From Buttiauxella massiliensis (GTDB lineage Bacteria > Pseudomonadota > Gammaproteobacteria > Enterobacterales > Enterobacteriaceae), in assembly GCF_902500225.1 (NCBI RefSeq), contig NZ_LR722652.1, forward strand, positions 62,001 to 126,000: a DNA stretch of 64,000 nt, given 5' to 3'. Both the position numbers and the translations under genes were made by a program. Positions within the stretch are counted from its first letter, which is position 1; each line of letters starts with the position of its first letter. This document shows, piece by piece, positions 35,565 to 44,364 of this stretch. Below the pieces are notes generated by a model that did no database searches, was not told where the DNA came from, and saw only the letters and a list, made by a program, of their open reading frames with translations.

Positions 35565-36456
35565 CCCGTTCGGCGAGACGCTGGAGCACCGTCACGCTGT
35601 TGTTTTCAGCACAAACCATTTCACCCTCGCGGAATGCCTGGCGCGTGAGTCCGGTCAGCACGCTGCCCGGCGGCATTTCAATCGCCAGACGGACATCGCG
35701 TTCGTTGGCGGCAATCATCGCGTCACGCCAGCGCACAGTGCGCGACATATTCAGCGCTAAATCTTGAGCAATTTGCTCAGGTTGCCAGGCCACGCGAGCC
35801 GTGCTGCCGCTGAGATACGTGCAGCGCGGGCGGTTCAACGTTACATCAGCAAATGCCTGTTGCAGTTTTCGTGCAGGTTCAGCCAGTAATTCACAGTGCG
35901 ACGGCACGCTAACCGCCAGTTGTTTGGCTTTCTGCGCGCCAGATGCCAGCGCTTTTTGTGCCACGGCAGCCATATCTTCTTCACGCCCGGCAATCACGAT
36001 TTGCTGCTCGGCGTTGATATTGGCGATGTACGTTCCGCTGCCTTTCACCAGCCGCTCAACCTGATTGAGTTGCAAGCCAGTAATGGCAGTTAAACCATAA
36101 CCTTGCGGATACGCCTGCTCCATTAAGTCGCCACGCAGCGCGACTAAACGCAGCGCATCTTCAAAACTTAATGCCCCGGCCACCACAGCCGCCGGAAACG
36201 CGCCAATGGACAATCCGCAGACCATATCGGGCAGCACGCCGTTGCGCTCGAGTTCTTCGGCGCAAGCCACGCCAGCAATCAACAGGCAAAGCTGAACGGC
36301 GCGGGTATGTTTCAGGGCATCTTCGGTATCGAGCGTATCGGTTTCATCGCCTAATACAGCGCGAACACGCGTCATAATGTCGCCATCTTGCGGTAACTTC
36401 TGCAACATGCCAGCACATTGCGTTCCCTGTCCGGGGAAAGTGAAGAGAATTTTCAT
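35548..36456 (-). CDS. mdcH: malonate decarboxylase holo-ACP malonyltransferase MdcH
   Basis: The 302-residue acyltransferase begins at ATG 36456 (MKILFTFPGQGTQCAGMLQK). It has the FabD-like catalytic Ser in VCGLSIGAFPAAVVAG, a partner Arg, and a His in SVPSHCELLAEPARKL. It loads malonyl (or acetyl) groups from CoA onto the MdcC carrier to start the decarboxylation cycle. It is the last gene of the minus-strand mdc operon, 2 bp after mdcG. Confidence 0.9.
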   Translation of the reverse strand: MKILFTFPGQGTQCAGMLQKLPQDGDIMTRVRAVLGDETDTLDTEDALKHTRAVQLCLLIAGVACAEELERNGVLPDMVCGLSIGAFPAAVVAGALSFEDALRLVALRGDLMEQAYPQGYGLTAITGLQLNQVERLVKGSGTYIANINAEQQIVIAGREEDMAAVAQKALASGAQKAKQLAVSVPSHCELLAEPARKLQQAFADVTLNRPRCTYLSGSTARVAWQPEQIAQDLALNMSRTVRWRDAMIAANERDVRLAIEMPPGSVLTGLTRQAFREGEMVCAENNSVTVLQRLAERAKAAR

Positions 36457-36458
36457 GC

Positions 36459-37073
36459 TTATCCCTTTAGTGCCCACGGGTCACTCACCAGTTGCGGCCC
36501 GTTGTTGGTTTTCAGCAATACACGTCCGTCGCGTAGCCATTCCGCCAGCGCAAAAGCGCCCTGCGGCGTTTCGATTTGCGTATCAGCGCGGCATAACAAA
36601 TGGCCGATAACTTGCTGCCATTCCAACAATGCTTCGCGCGCAACGCGCTCGGGGCAACGGATGATTAAGTCGAGGTCGCTTTGTGCATGAAGCACCGGGA
36701 CTTCCGTCGCCAGCGCGTAGCCAACACTTCCGGTAATGCCCCAAACCCAGGGCCATTCACACAGTGCGAGTTGAATTGCCCCCTGAACAGGCGGCATCGA
36801 AACAAACGGAGATTTGACTAACAGATCGCGGGAAGCCAGAGATTCCGGGAAAACGACACGTTTAACTTTTGTGCCGTTTGCCCATCCGGCTGCCCGCTGG
36901 TCGCGGCGCATTCCACGAACGCCTACCGGAATGCGCCCTTCACGATTCACATCACGCCGCACCACCACCGGAAGCTGAGGCCGCCACTGGCTTGCCACCC
37001 ACTCTTCGCTCACATCTTCGAGCGCATCACGGTCGCTAAGCCAGAGTAAGTCGTGGGGACGTGGTGTGTTCAT
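36459..37073 (-). CDS. mdcG: phosphoribosyl-dephospho-CoA transferase MdcG
   Basis: The 204-residue protein is of the MdcG nucleotidyltransferase family. The GS...DxD motif is visible as GITGSVGYALATE and AQSDLDLIIRC. It attaches the prosthetic group 2'-(5''-phosphoribosyl)-3'-dephospho-CoA to Ser25 of the carrier MdcC. It lies 3 bp after the transporter gene. Confidence 0.92.
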   Translation of the reverse strand: MNTPRPHDLLWLSDRDALEDVSEEWVASQWRPQLPVVVRRDVNREGRIPVGVRGMRRDQRAAGWANGTKVKRVVFPESLASRDLLVKSPFVSMPPVQGAIQLALCEWPWVWGITGSVGYALATEVPVLHAQSDLDLIIRCPERVAREALLEWQQVIGHLLCRADTQIETPQGAFALAEWLRDGRVLLKTNNGPQLVSDPWALKG

Positions 37074-37076
37074 GAT

Positions 37077-38036
37077 TTACATTCCTGAAGTCAAAGAGAT
37101 AAACAGCGGTAACGACAGGATAGAGAGCACGGAGCTAAGCAGCAAGACAGCTTCTGCATCCGGCGATTGCACGCCGAAACGGTTGCCGAATACCACGCCG
37201 AAGAAGCCCGCAGACAGCGCAATCATCAGGATCGCGGTGATGGCAACCGGCCCAGTCAGACCCAACGCCAGCACGATACCCCATGCGATGAACGGTTGAA
37301 TCAGCAGTTTGGTCACGGTTGCAACGCAAACCACGGTGTTGATTTTCAGCTTACGGGCAGAAAGGATCACACCGGTCAGGAACAGTGCCGCAGCGGTCGC
37401 AGACATACCCAACGGTTTGATTGCCGACAGCAGCAAGTCAGGCATACGAATACCAATCGCCGATAAAATCACACCCAGCAGCGGGCCCCAGACGATAGGT
37501 TTTTTCAGCGAACGCCACATCAGAACAGGCAGCATTGCGAGGGTTGAACCCACTGCTTCGCCAGCTGCACGCGCTTTTTCACGCTCCAAAATCATCAGGC
37601 AGAACGGTGTCATCAACACGGAACCACAAGCGATAGAAACCGCAACGGAAAGAGAGGTTGCAGAACCTTCGCCCAGAACGCTGCCCAGAATTGGCAGGCC
37701 AAGCGCCGCATAGTTTGGTAACGCAACAGTCAATGTCAGTACAGCCGCATCCTGCGGAGATTTTTTGAATACTTTGGTCGCCAGGAAATAAATCGCAGCG
37801 TAGGTAATCCACATCGCCAGAACCAGCACCACACTCATCGGTGACTGTTTGACGATACCTGCCCACGGCGTTTGAACCGTTGCGCTAAACAGCGCGGCTG
37901 GCAGGGCGAAATCCATTACAAAGATATTGAGCAGGGAAACATTTTTGTTATCGACCATCTTTGCTTTGCCAGCGAAAAAGCCGAGCAGCATGATGACAAA
38001 AATGGGCGCAAGCGCATGAACAATTACGTAAGTCAT
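37077..38036 (-). CDS. mdcF: malonate transporter of the auxin efflux carrier (AEC) family, MdcF
   Basis: The 319-residue protein has about ten membrane helices in two halves. The AEC-type PNYAALGLPILGSVLGEG motif lies in the first half and FFGVVFGNRFGVQSPDAEAV in the second. Klebsiella MdcF of the same length is the proposed malonate carrier. It follows a hairpin in the 133-bp gap after mdcE, so its expression may be reduced relative to the enzyme subunits. Confidence 0.88.
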   Translation of the reverse strand: MTYVIVHALAPIFVIMLLGFFAGKAKMVDNKNVSLLNIFVMDFALPAALFSATVQTPWAGIVKQSPMSVVLVLAMWITYAAIYFLATKVFKKSPQDAAVLTLTVALPNYAALGLPILGSVLGEGSATSLSVAVSIACGSVLMTPFCLMILEREKARAAGEAVGSTLAMLPVLMWRSLKKPIVWGPLLGVILSAIGIRMPDLLLSAIKPLGMSATAAALFLTGVILSARKLKINTVVCVATVTKLLIQPFIAWGIVLALGLTGPVAITAILMIALSAGFFGVVFGNRFGVQSPDAEAVLLLSSVLSILSLPLFISLTSGM

Positions 38037-38111
38037 AACTTCACCTGTAGTTAAAAAAAGAATTCCAGCACCGGTGCGATGATTATTATTTTCAGGCGGT
38101 TAATTTTTATA

Positions 38112-38130
38112 GGGCACTCTAACGGTGCCC
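38112..38130 (-). terminator. hairpin/attenuator between mdcE and mdcF
   Basis: Read on the minus strand, GGGCAC-7nt-GTGCCC is followed by TATAAAAATTAA. The gap is the only long one inside the mdc operon. Partial termination would set enzyme genes above transporter and maturation genes. Confidence 0.6.
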
Positions 38131-38169
38131 ATTATTACCGTCTGGCAGGTCTGTCTTTTTAAACCATCG

Positions 38170-38970
38170 TTACCAGGCTGCGCGCATACGCTCACGAACC
38201 AACGCCGAGCTATGGCGATTCTTAGCATTCAGTCTGTTTTTCAGTGTGTTATCGGTACGTGCTTCACGAACTGCGGTGACCAGTGCCGCATTTACTTTGT
38301 CCATATCGTCGCTTTGCGGTGCTTCCGGATGAGCAATTTCAAGCAATGCAGATAACAGACCCAAGGTTTCGTAGTTGCTGATGTCATAAGCCATCGGCGG
38401 GATGGTGGCGGCCAGCTTTTCCAGCGCTTCCACGGTACGCAGTGTGATACGCGCTGCGGACTCTTTACCCATCGCATGGATCATCACGCCGGAATCGTTG
38501 AACGCAATCAGGCGGTTTGCCTGGTAACCGTGTGCCAGAAACGCACCGGACATCGCTTTACCAACAATCAGCCCAACAACCGGGTGGCCCGCCAGACGCG
38601 CATTGGCATAAGCCGCTGCCGCACCGGCCAGTGCCTGGTGGATACCGAACGCTTCTTCGCGGCGGCCATAAGCCTGGCTCGGAACGTCGATCACCGCCAC
38701 GATGGCGCGTTTCTCTGATTTTTCAGCATCTTCGGCGATGGTTTCGCTAACTACTTTCGCCAGCGTCCAGCCTTCGAGCAGGCCCACTTCCCCGCCTTTA
38801 GCGCGTGGATAATGGTTATTTTCGTCTGGCACGACCGCGATAAAACGGGCGGCTTTGCCATCAACGCTGCCATCGGCAACCTGAACGGAAGCGCACAGGC
38901 CAGCCATACGTGGTGCGTTAGCAGTGAGTTTGTCCAACCAAATGGCGGCGCGATTCAGTTTCTGGCTCAT
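38170..38970 (-). CDS. mdcE: malonate decarboxylase gamma subunit MdcE
   Basis: The 266-residue carboxyltransferase-fold subunit pairs with MdcD to decarboxylate malonyl-S-ACP to acetyl-S-ACP. It resembles Klebsiella MdcE, with segments RFIAVVPDENNHYPRAKGGE and VVGLIVGKAMSGAFLAHGYQ (oxyanion region). The start overlaps the mdcD stop by 4 nt. Confidence 0.92.
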   Translation of the reverse strand: MSQKLNRAAIWLDKLTANAPRMAGLCASVQVADGSVDGKAARFIAVVPDENNHYPRAKGGEVGLLEGWTLAKVVSETIAEDAEKSEKRAIVAVIDVPSQAYGRREEAFGIHQALAGAAAAYANARLAGHPVVGLIVGKAMSGAFLAHGYQANRLIAFNDSGVMIHAMGKESAARITLRTVEALEKLAATIPPMAYDISNYETLGLLSALLEIAHPEAPQSDDMDKVNAALVTAVREARTDNTLKNRLNAKNRHSSALVRERMRAAW

Positions 38971-39800
38971 GCGCGTTTCTCCCCAAAAAGCTGTTTAATC
39001 TGTTCGGAATCAGCCTGTTTCGTAGTATCGAAATTACTCAGGCGTTCGAGATACCACGCATAGTTATCGGTGCGATGCGCAGCAGGAACACCTTGCGCGA
39101 TTGCCGCGTTAACCGCTTCTTTAACCGCGTTAACGCCATCGCCCACCAGCGTTTCGACCAGGCCGCTCTCAAAGCGAACTTCGCCGCCGGTCATGCTCCA
39201 GATAAACGGACGGTTACGTGAATCGTATTCGTCGATACCCGCTTCCTGTTCGATAACCTGCGGGCCATTCAGGCCCAGACGCGCTTCACGAGTCACGATT
39301 AAGTGACTGCAAAGTGCGGCGGCGATTGACATGCCGCCAAAGCAACCGACTGTTCCCGCGACGACGCCGATAACTGGCGTGTAACGGCGCAAGTCCACGA
39401 TCGCTGCGTGAATATCCGCGATTGCTGCAAGGCCAAGGTTCGCTTCTTGTAAACGCACGCCGCCGGTTTCGAGGCATAAAACGGCCTGAGTCGGAATGCC
39501 GTTGCGGTTATCTTCGGCTGCCAGTTCAAGCGCTGCGGCCATTTTCGCGCCGGAGACTTCGCCCATGCTGCCGCCCTGGAAAGCGCCTTCGATAGCAATC
39601 ACTACCGCCGGGCCGCCATTAATGGTGCCTTTGGCAACGACCATGCCGTCATCGGACTGCACCACGATGCCCTGCGCTTCTAACCACGGAGAAACGATGC
39701 CTTCGAACGGGTCGAGCAATTCGCGGAAACTGCCGTCATCCAGCAGCAAACGCGCACGTTCGCGCGCTTTGAGTTCGATAAAGCTGCTGTCGTTACGCAT
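38967..39800 (-). CDS. mdcD: malonate decarboxylase beta subunit MdcD
   Basis: The 277-residue crotonase/carboxyltransferase-fold protein has motifs ETGGVRLQEANLGLAAIADI and VGVVAGTVGCFGGMSIAAAL after a VIA-rich core strand. With MdcE it forms the decarboxylase. The start overlaps mdcC by 8 bp. Confidence 0.93.
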   Translation of the reverse strand: MRNDSSFIELKARERARLLLDDGSFRELLDPFEGIVSPWLEAQGIVVQSDDGMVVAKGTINGGPAVVIAIEGAFQGGSMGEVSGAKMAAALELAAEDNRNGIPTQAVLCLETGGVRLQEANLGLAAIADIHAAIVDLRRYTPVIGVVAGTVGCFGGMSIAAALCSHLIVTREARLGLNGPQVIEQEAGIDEYDSRNRPFIWSMTGGEVRFESGLVETLVGDGVNAVKEAVNAAIAQGVPAAHRTDNYAWYLERLSNFDTTKQADSEQIKQLFGEKRA

Positions 39801-40092
39801 GGCTCACCCCTTCAAATACTTGTTCGATACGAATGCGTGCCACACCTGGCGTCGCGCCAAAATCGTGGATCTGCATCTGCCCGGCGGGAATGCTGCTCAG
39901 TGCGCCAAGGCGCTCAAACAGGGCTTTCCAGCGCTGCTCGCTGTTATCAACAGACGTGGTAATGGCGATAGTCAGGACGTCGCCCTGAGTCGCGGTAAAC
40001 AGAACTTCCATATCACCGGAGCCAACTACACCCGCCAGCGCTTTGCCGCTAACGGTGCGAGTTGCCGGAAATGACAACGTAATGTGTTCCAT
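39793..40092 (-). CDS. mdcC: malonate decarboxylase acyl carrier protein (delta subunit) MdcC
   Basis: The 99-residue carrier protein has the prosthetic-group attachment residue Ser25 in GVVGSGDMEVLF, the position known in Klebsiella MdcC. The acetyl/malonyl thioester is carried on a phosphoribosyl-dephospho-CoA arm made by MdcB and attached by MdcG. It lies 9 bp after mdcB. Confidence 0.94.
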   Translation of the reverse strand: MEHITLSFPATRTVSGKALAGVVGSGDMEVLFTATQGDVLTIAITTSVDNSEQRWKALFERLGALSSIPAGQMQIHDFGATPGVARIRIEQVFEGVSHA

Positions 40093-40101
40093 AACACCCT
40101 C

Positions 40102-40986
40102 TTAAAAGTGTGAATGTTGCGGTAATGGGGTAATCGTCGCGTTATCGTAGGCGATGCGGTCAATCAGCAGCGTGGCGGCCAGCAAATCTGCGGCCCCACC
40201 CGGTGAGGCATTGAGTGCCAGCATCTCTTTATCGAGCCAGGCGAGCGCCGCGCGGCCTTGAGATGTTGCCGTACCACCAGCAACCAGTACGCTACGCGCG
40301 CCGTTTTGCATCGTTTCCAGCCCTTCAAGGCCTGCACGTGAAAGCACGCAGGTATCGCTAAGCGAGGTCATAATGGCCATCAGTGCATCAAGCCGCGCCT
40401 GCGGTTCCGTTGCTCCGTTCTGGCGACTGCGGCGCAGTTGCGGCAACGCCAGTTGCATGATGTGCGGGAAGCCAAGTTGCGCCTCTTCGCGAGCGCCGGG
40501 AACCTGATAACGCCGTGTTGCGAGTAGCCCCTTACTGAAAACTTTTGGTGCTGAACTGTCTGGCAGGCTGGCAAGTTTTGCGGCACTTGCCGCAATTTCT
40601 TCACTGCTGCCTTCAAGGCCGTGCATCGCGGCGGCAGAGACCAACAAACCGAGCGCCCAGATAGCGCCCCGGTGAGTATTCACTCCGCCTGTAGCCATCA
40701 TCATCTGCGCCTCACCTTCACGACCTAAGCGGCCGACGAGTTGGCGCAGAGCGATATCTGCCGGGCGCTGCCAGCTTTGCAATGCCAGCGCATGAAACGT
40801 CGGGGAAAGGCTGTGCGCAGAGCGCTCCATCAATTCCAACGTCAGGTCGTGATGTGCACCACTTCCCCGACTGTCCACAAGACCAGGTTTCGGGCTTAAG
40901 CGTGCTTCTGTGATCAAGCTTTGGGTGGCAACCCTTGCAAGCCATGCAGCGCTGCCTTCACTCCCAATCTGTGGCTGTAGTTTCAT
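40102..40986 (-). CDS. mdcB: triphosphoribosyl-dephospho-CoA synthase MdcB
   Basis: The 294-residue protein is of the CitG/MdcB family, which makes 2'-(5''-triphosphoribosyl)-3'-dephospho-CoA from ATP and dephospho-CoA. Conserved segments are LSPKPGLVDSRGSGAHHDL and GGVNTHRGAIWALGLLVSAA. Stop and start overlap by one base with mdcA (TAATG). Confidence 0.93.
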   Translation of the reverse strand: MKLQPQIGSEGSAAWLARVATQSLITEARLSPKPGLVDSRGSGAHHDLTLELMERSAHSLSPTFHALALQSWQRPADIALRQLVGRLGREGEAQMMMATGGVNTHRGAIWALGLLVSAAAMHGLEGSSEEIAASAAKLASLPDSSAPKVFSKGLLATRRYQVPGAREEAQLGFPHIMQLALPQLRRSRQNGATEPQARLDALMAIMTSLSDTCVLSRAGLEGLETMQNGARSVLVAGGTATSQGRAALAWLDKEMLALNASPGGAADLLAATLLIDRIAYDNATITPLPQHSHF

Positions 40987-42641
40987 TACCAGCTCCGGAA
41001 TTTCGCAGGTGGGTTATACAGACCGTCAGACCATTCGACTAAATCCGCCACGCTGCTGGCTGCCAGCAGAGAACGGGTTGCGTCGGTGCGACGAATGCCC
41101 ATATCTTCCGGGAAGACCACTTTGCCGCTTTGGCGCAGTGCGGCAACGCGTTTAGCATCCACGCCCAAACCGATATCTGTAATACCTGCAACTGATGCCA
41201 CCATCGCGCGGCGTTCTTCCATGCTTTCAGCACGATACAGATACGCGATGCCTTCTTCAGTCAGCACGTGGGTCACGTCGTCGCCGTAAATCATGACCGG
41301 AGCCAGCGGCATACCGGAGGATTTAGCCACGTCCACCGCATCGAGTTTTTCCACGAATGTTGGCTTAACACCCGCCTGGAAGGTTTCGACCATCTGAACA
41401 ACGAGCTTACGGCCGCGCTGCATCAGGTCTGGTTGAGCCTGCATCGCAAGCCAGGCAGCCGTTGCATGGCGACGACCATGTGGGTCATGGCCCATGTTTG
41501 GCGCACCGCCAAAACCAGAAAGACGACCGCGAGTCACCGTAGAGGAGTTGGCGTAGCCATCAACCTGTAACGTGGAACCGATAAACATATCGACGGCGTA
41601 CTGGCCCGCCAGTTGGCAGAATGCGCGGTTAGAGCGCATGGAACCGTCGGCACCGGTAAAGAACACATCCGGGCGAGCGCGCACGTACTCTTCCATGCCC
41701 AGTTCGCCGCCGAAGCAGTGAACGGTTTCAACCCAGCCGCTTTCGATAGCAGGAATCAGCGTTGGGTGCGGGTTCAGCGTCCAGTGCTTACAGATTTTGC
41801 CTTTCAGGCCGAGCTGTTCGCCGTAGGTCGGCAGCAGCAGTTCAATGGCGGCAGTGTTAAAGCCGATACCGTGGTTGAGCGATTGAACCTGATGTTCTGC
41901 ATAGATGCCTTTAATCGCCATCATCGCCATCAGAATGTGTTCTTGCTTGATAAGACGCGGGTCGCGGGTAAACAGCGGTTCGATAAAGAACGGTTTGTCG
42001 GCCACAACTACGTAGTCAATCCACGAGCCGGGAATATCCACACGCGGAAGATCGCATTCGTCATCAACCAGTTCGTTAACCTGAGCGATAACAATACCGT
42101 CGTGGAATGCAGCAGCTTCGACCAGTGCTGGCGTGTCCTCGGTGCTGGCGCCGGTATACAAGTTACCTTTGCGGTCAGCTTTAAAACCGGCAATCAGTGC
42201 CACGTTTGGTGCGAGATCCACATACAAGCGGGAATAGAGTTCGATATAAGTGTGGATTGCGCCAATCTCTAACTGACCGTCTTCAAGCAGCTGCGAGATG
42301 CGCAGGCTTTGGGTGCCAGAGAAGGAGAAATCGAGCTTGCGGGCGATACCTTTTTCAAAAATATCAAGGTGTTCGCTACGCCCGACACTCGGCATAATCA
42401 TATGCAGGTCGTGAACTTTGGATGGGTTGACTTCGGCCAACATGCGGGAAAGGAAGTCCGCTTGTTTTTGGTTATTGCCTTCAAGCACCACGCGATCGCC
42501 TGGAGCGATCAGTTTTTCCAACATTTCGACAAGGCTATCGGTTGGAAGCACCTTGCCCTGCACGTTGGTGGAAGCCATACGACGCTGTTTCTCGGTGCGG
42601 CGTGTGTTCCACTGGCGTGCTGGCTTTTGGAAAGCCGTCAT
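40986..42641 (-). CDS. mdcA: malonate decarboxylase alpha subunit (acetyl-S-ACP:malonate ACP transferase) MdcA
   Basis: The 551-residue CoA-transferase-like enzyme swaps acetate for malonate on the carrier. Segments include GDRVVLEGNNQKQADFLSRM, SLNHGIGFNTAAIELLLPTY and GRLSGFGGAPNMGHDPHGRR. It is the first gene of mdcABCDEFGH, with a very strong ribosome site (CAGGAGG). The 361-bp gap upstream should hold the MdcR-controlled promoter in its first 120 bp on the minus side; I could not define the MdcR site. Confidence 0.94.
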   Translation of the reverse strand: MTAFQKPARQWNTRRTEKQRRMASTNVQGKVLPTDSLVEMLEKLIAPGDRVVLEGNNQKQADFLSRMLAEVNPSKVHDLHMIMPSVGRSEHLDIFEKGIARKLDFSFSGTQSLRISQLLEDGQLEIGAIHTYIELYSRLYVDLAPNVALIAGFKADRKGNLYTGASTEDTPALVEAAAFHDGIVIAQVNELVDDECDLPRVDIPGSWIDYVVVADKPFFIEPLFTRDPRLIKQEHILMAMMAIKGIYAEHQVQSLNHGIGFNTAAIELLLPTYGEQLGLKGKICKHWTLNPHPTLIPAIESGWVETVHCFGGELGMEEYVRARPDVFFTGADGSMRSNRAFCQLAGQYAVDMFIGSTLQVDGYANSSTVTRGRLSGFGGAPNMGHDPHGRRHATAAWLAMQAQPDLMQRGRKLVVQMVETFQAGVKPTFVEKLDAVDVAKSSGMPLAPVMIYGDDVTHVLTEEGIAYLYRAESMEERRAMVASVAGITDIGLGVDAKRVAALRQSGKVVFPEDMGIRRTDATRSLLAASSVADLVEWSDGLYNPPAKFRSW

Positions 42642-42951
42642 TTTAACCTCCTGATTCAGCCAATCATTCTGATTTGCTTTAGCTTGGTTAAATTGTGCGC
42701 CTCACTGGTTAGACCATCAATTAAGCTCGGGGAACAATCATTAGCCTTAGAGTAATAATGGATTTTTGGTTTTGTGATCGGGGTGGAAGGCGAGCACTGA
42801 ATTGATGGGCTAGCGACTTACCTAAAAATCCAACTTACGAGAAAGGCCGCATCGTGAAGCTGTGAAAATAGGATGCTGGCAGCTAGTTTGTAGAATGCGC
42901 TCGATTCTTCACGAGAAAAGCGCAATTTTCATTTCGCTTTCTTTTAAGTTC

Positions 42952-42992
42952 ATAGCTAAAAGGCTATGATTGAACAATAGCCTTCTGGCTAT
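42952..42992. promoter_or_regulatory. twin operators upstream of the second toxin-antitoxin pair
   Basis: Two palindromes, ATAGCTAAAAGGCTAT (42952-42967) and ATAGCCTTCTGGCTAT (42977-42992), are spaced 25 bp centre to centre, just before the toxin gene. They are typical of sites for HTH antitoxin autorepression. The rest of the gap back to mdcA (42642-42951) holds the mdcA promoter side and no visible gene. Confidence 0.75.
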
Positions 42993-43003
42993 GGGATAAA
43001 GTG

Positions 43004-43354
43004 ATGTGGAACGTTCTGACAACGGAAGTTTTTGATCAATGGTTTTTAGCGCAAAACGAAATGCTCAGAGAAGATGTCCTTGCGATGATGGGGTTCCTTG
43101 AAGAGTTTGGTCCGCATTTGGGTCGGCCGTATGTCGATACCTTAAAAGACAGCGTATTTCCCAACATGAAAGAACTTCGTATTCAGCATGCCGGAAACCC
43201 GATACGTGCCTTTTTCGCTTTTGATCCACAACGCCAGGCCATCATTTTATGTGCTGGTGATAAAACCGGGAAAAACGGGCAGCAATTTTATCGCAGTATG
43301 ATTCTGCGGGCTGAATCAGAGTATCGTAATCACTTGGCTAAACTGGAGAGGTAA
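43004..43354 (+). CDS. HigB/RelE-type toxin
   Basis: The 116-residue toxin starts at ATG 43004 (MWNVLTTEVFDQWFLAQNEM); a GTG one codon upstream is also possible. Family segments are NMKELRIQHAGNPIRAFFAF and IILCAGDKTG, with a C-terminal LAKLER tail. Members of this group (HigB2-like) act as ribosome-dependent mRNA interferases. It is paired with the antitoxin gene 1 bp downstream. Confidence 0.88.
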   Translation: MWNVLTTEVFDQWFLAQNEMLREDVLAMMGFLEEFGPHLGRPYVDTLKDSVFPNMKELRIQHAGNPIRAFFAFDPQRQAIILCAGDKTGKNGQQFYRSMILRAESEYRNHLAKLER

Positions 43355-43355
43355 T

Positions 43356-43655
43356 ATGTCTACTTACAAAGAGTTGCTGTCACAACAAAGCCCTGAAAGC
43401 CAACAGCGTATTGCTAAAAAAATCGAAGTTTTACGCCAGGAATTAATACTCAGCCAGTTGCGTGAAGAGCTCAATATTTCACAGACTGAATTGGCCCGAA
43501 CCATTGGTGTATCACAACCAACGCTCGCAAAAATTGAGAAAACCGGCAATGACCCACGGTTATCAACTCTTAAACGTTATGTGACAGCGCTGGGTGGGGA
43601 ACTGAGTATTGATATCACTCTCCCTAACGGAAAGCGGGTGGCGTTTCACCTTTGA
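43356..43655 (+). CDS. HigA-type XRE antitoxin
   Basis: The 99-residue protein has a helix-turn-helix at about 34-88 (LNISQTELARTIGVSQPTLA, KIEKTGNDPRLSTL) and an N-terminal helical part rich in Gln and Lys. It presumably binds and neutralises the toxin and represses the operon at the twin operators. An intrinsic terminator follows. Confidence 0.88.
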   Translation: MSTYKELLSQQSPESQQRIAKKIEVLRQELILSQLREELNISQTELARTIGVSQPTLAKIEKTGNDPRLSTLKRYVTALGGELSIDITLPNGKRVAFHL

Positions 43656-43660
43656 CTGAA

Positions 43661-43700
43661 AAAACTCTCCTCTTCCCACGATGCAGAAAGAGGAGTTTAA
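43661..43700. terminator. terminator after the second toxin-antitoxin pair
   Basis: The stem AAACTC(T)CCTCTT pairs with AAGAGGAGTTT around a loop of about 12 nt. It lies between the antitoxin and the convergent gene that ends at 43712, and probably works both ways. Confidence 0.7.
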
Positions 43701-43711
43701 AGCATCAGCTA

Positions 43712-44296
43712 TTATGATTTAGCCGGGTGGGCAGTGATTTTGATTGAGTCGGTGTAAGTCACGCGCACGCTTTGGTTTACTTTCAGATCTTTCAATTTTG
43801 CCTGAACTTTAGGGTCTTCAACGGTTACCGTTTTTTCCTGACCTTTTGGCCCTACGAAGGTGATTTCATTCTTTTTCAGATCGATGTGTTTAATTTTCAA
43901 CTGAACGTTAACCTGGCGAAAGGCTTCGTGCTCAGGTGAGCCACTGGTCGCTTTTTCCATCCCTTTGGTGGTTGAAGCCGTAGGTGCGGCTTTATCAACG
44001 TTGGTATCAAAAGCAATGGCTACGGAACGCGTAACGGTAGTATCAACCGTATCGCCCGCTTTGATATTCGCCAGCGTACCGGCTTCTTGCGGAACGTTCA
44101 GAGAGACTTTATTCCCTGCTTCCCCTTCCAGCACCACAACATGATTTTTTTGATCAACAGAAACAACTTTCGCGGAAAAATGATCGGCCTGGAAATCACC
44201 TGCTACAGGCAGGACGGTGGCATTGGCGGACATAATGCTGAATGCCAGTAGGGAAACAGTAGCAGCACCTTTGATGAAGGTTTGAATCGGTTTCAT
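43712..44296 (-). CDS. exported periplasmic protein of unknown function
   Basis: The 194-residue protein has a clear Sec signal peptide (TFIKGAATVSLLAFSIMSAN, cleavage after ANA). The mature part is beta-rich, with two similar halves: AKVVSVDQKNHVVVLEGEAG and IKHIDLKKNEITFVGPKGQE each lead into a KVSLNVP or KTVTVED strand. This suggests a duplicated small beta-barrel. I do not recognise a named family. It lies 68 bp downstream of cybC on the same strand and may be co-transcribed with it. Confidence 0.7.
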   Translation of the reverse strand: MKPIQTFIKGAATVSLLAFSIMSANATVLPVAGDFQADHFSAKVVSVDQKNHVVVLEGEAGNKVSLNVPQEAGTLANIKAGDTVDTTVTRSVAIAFDTNVDKAAPTASTTKGMEKATSGSPEHEAFRQVNVQLKIKHIDLKKNEITFVGPKGQEKTVTVEDPKVQAKLKDLKVNQSVRVTYTDSIKITAHPAKS

Positions 44297-44364
44297 AAAT
44301 CAGATGTCCTTATAAGATAAACAGATATGTTCCGGCCCCTTAGGGGTTAGGGGCCAGTATGAGC

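Noticed and set aside
41613-42272. 219-codon plus-strand frame opposite mdcA
   Set aside because: It is the antisense shadow of the strongly conserved mdcA coding frame; no ribosome site or family similarity.
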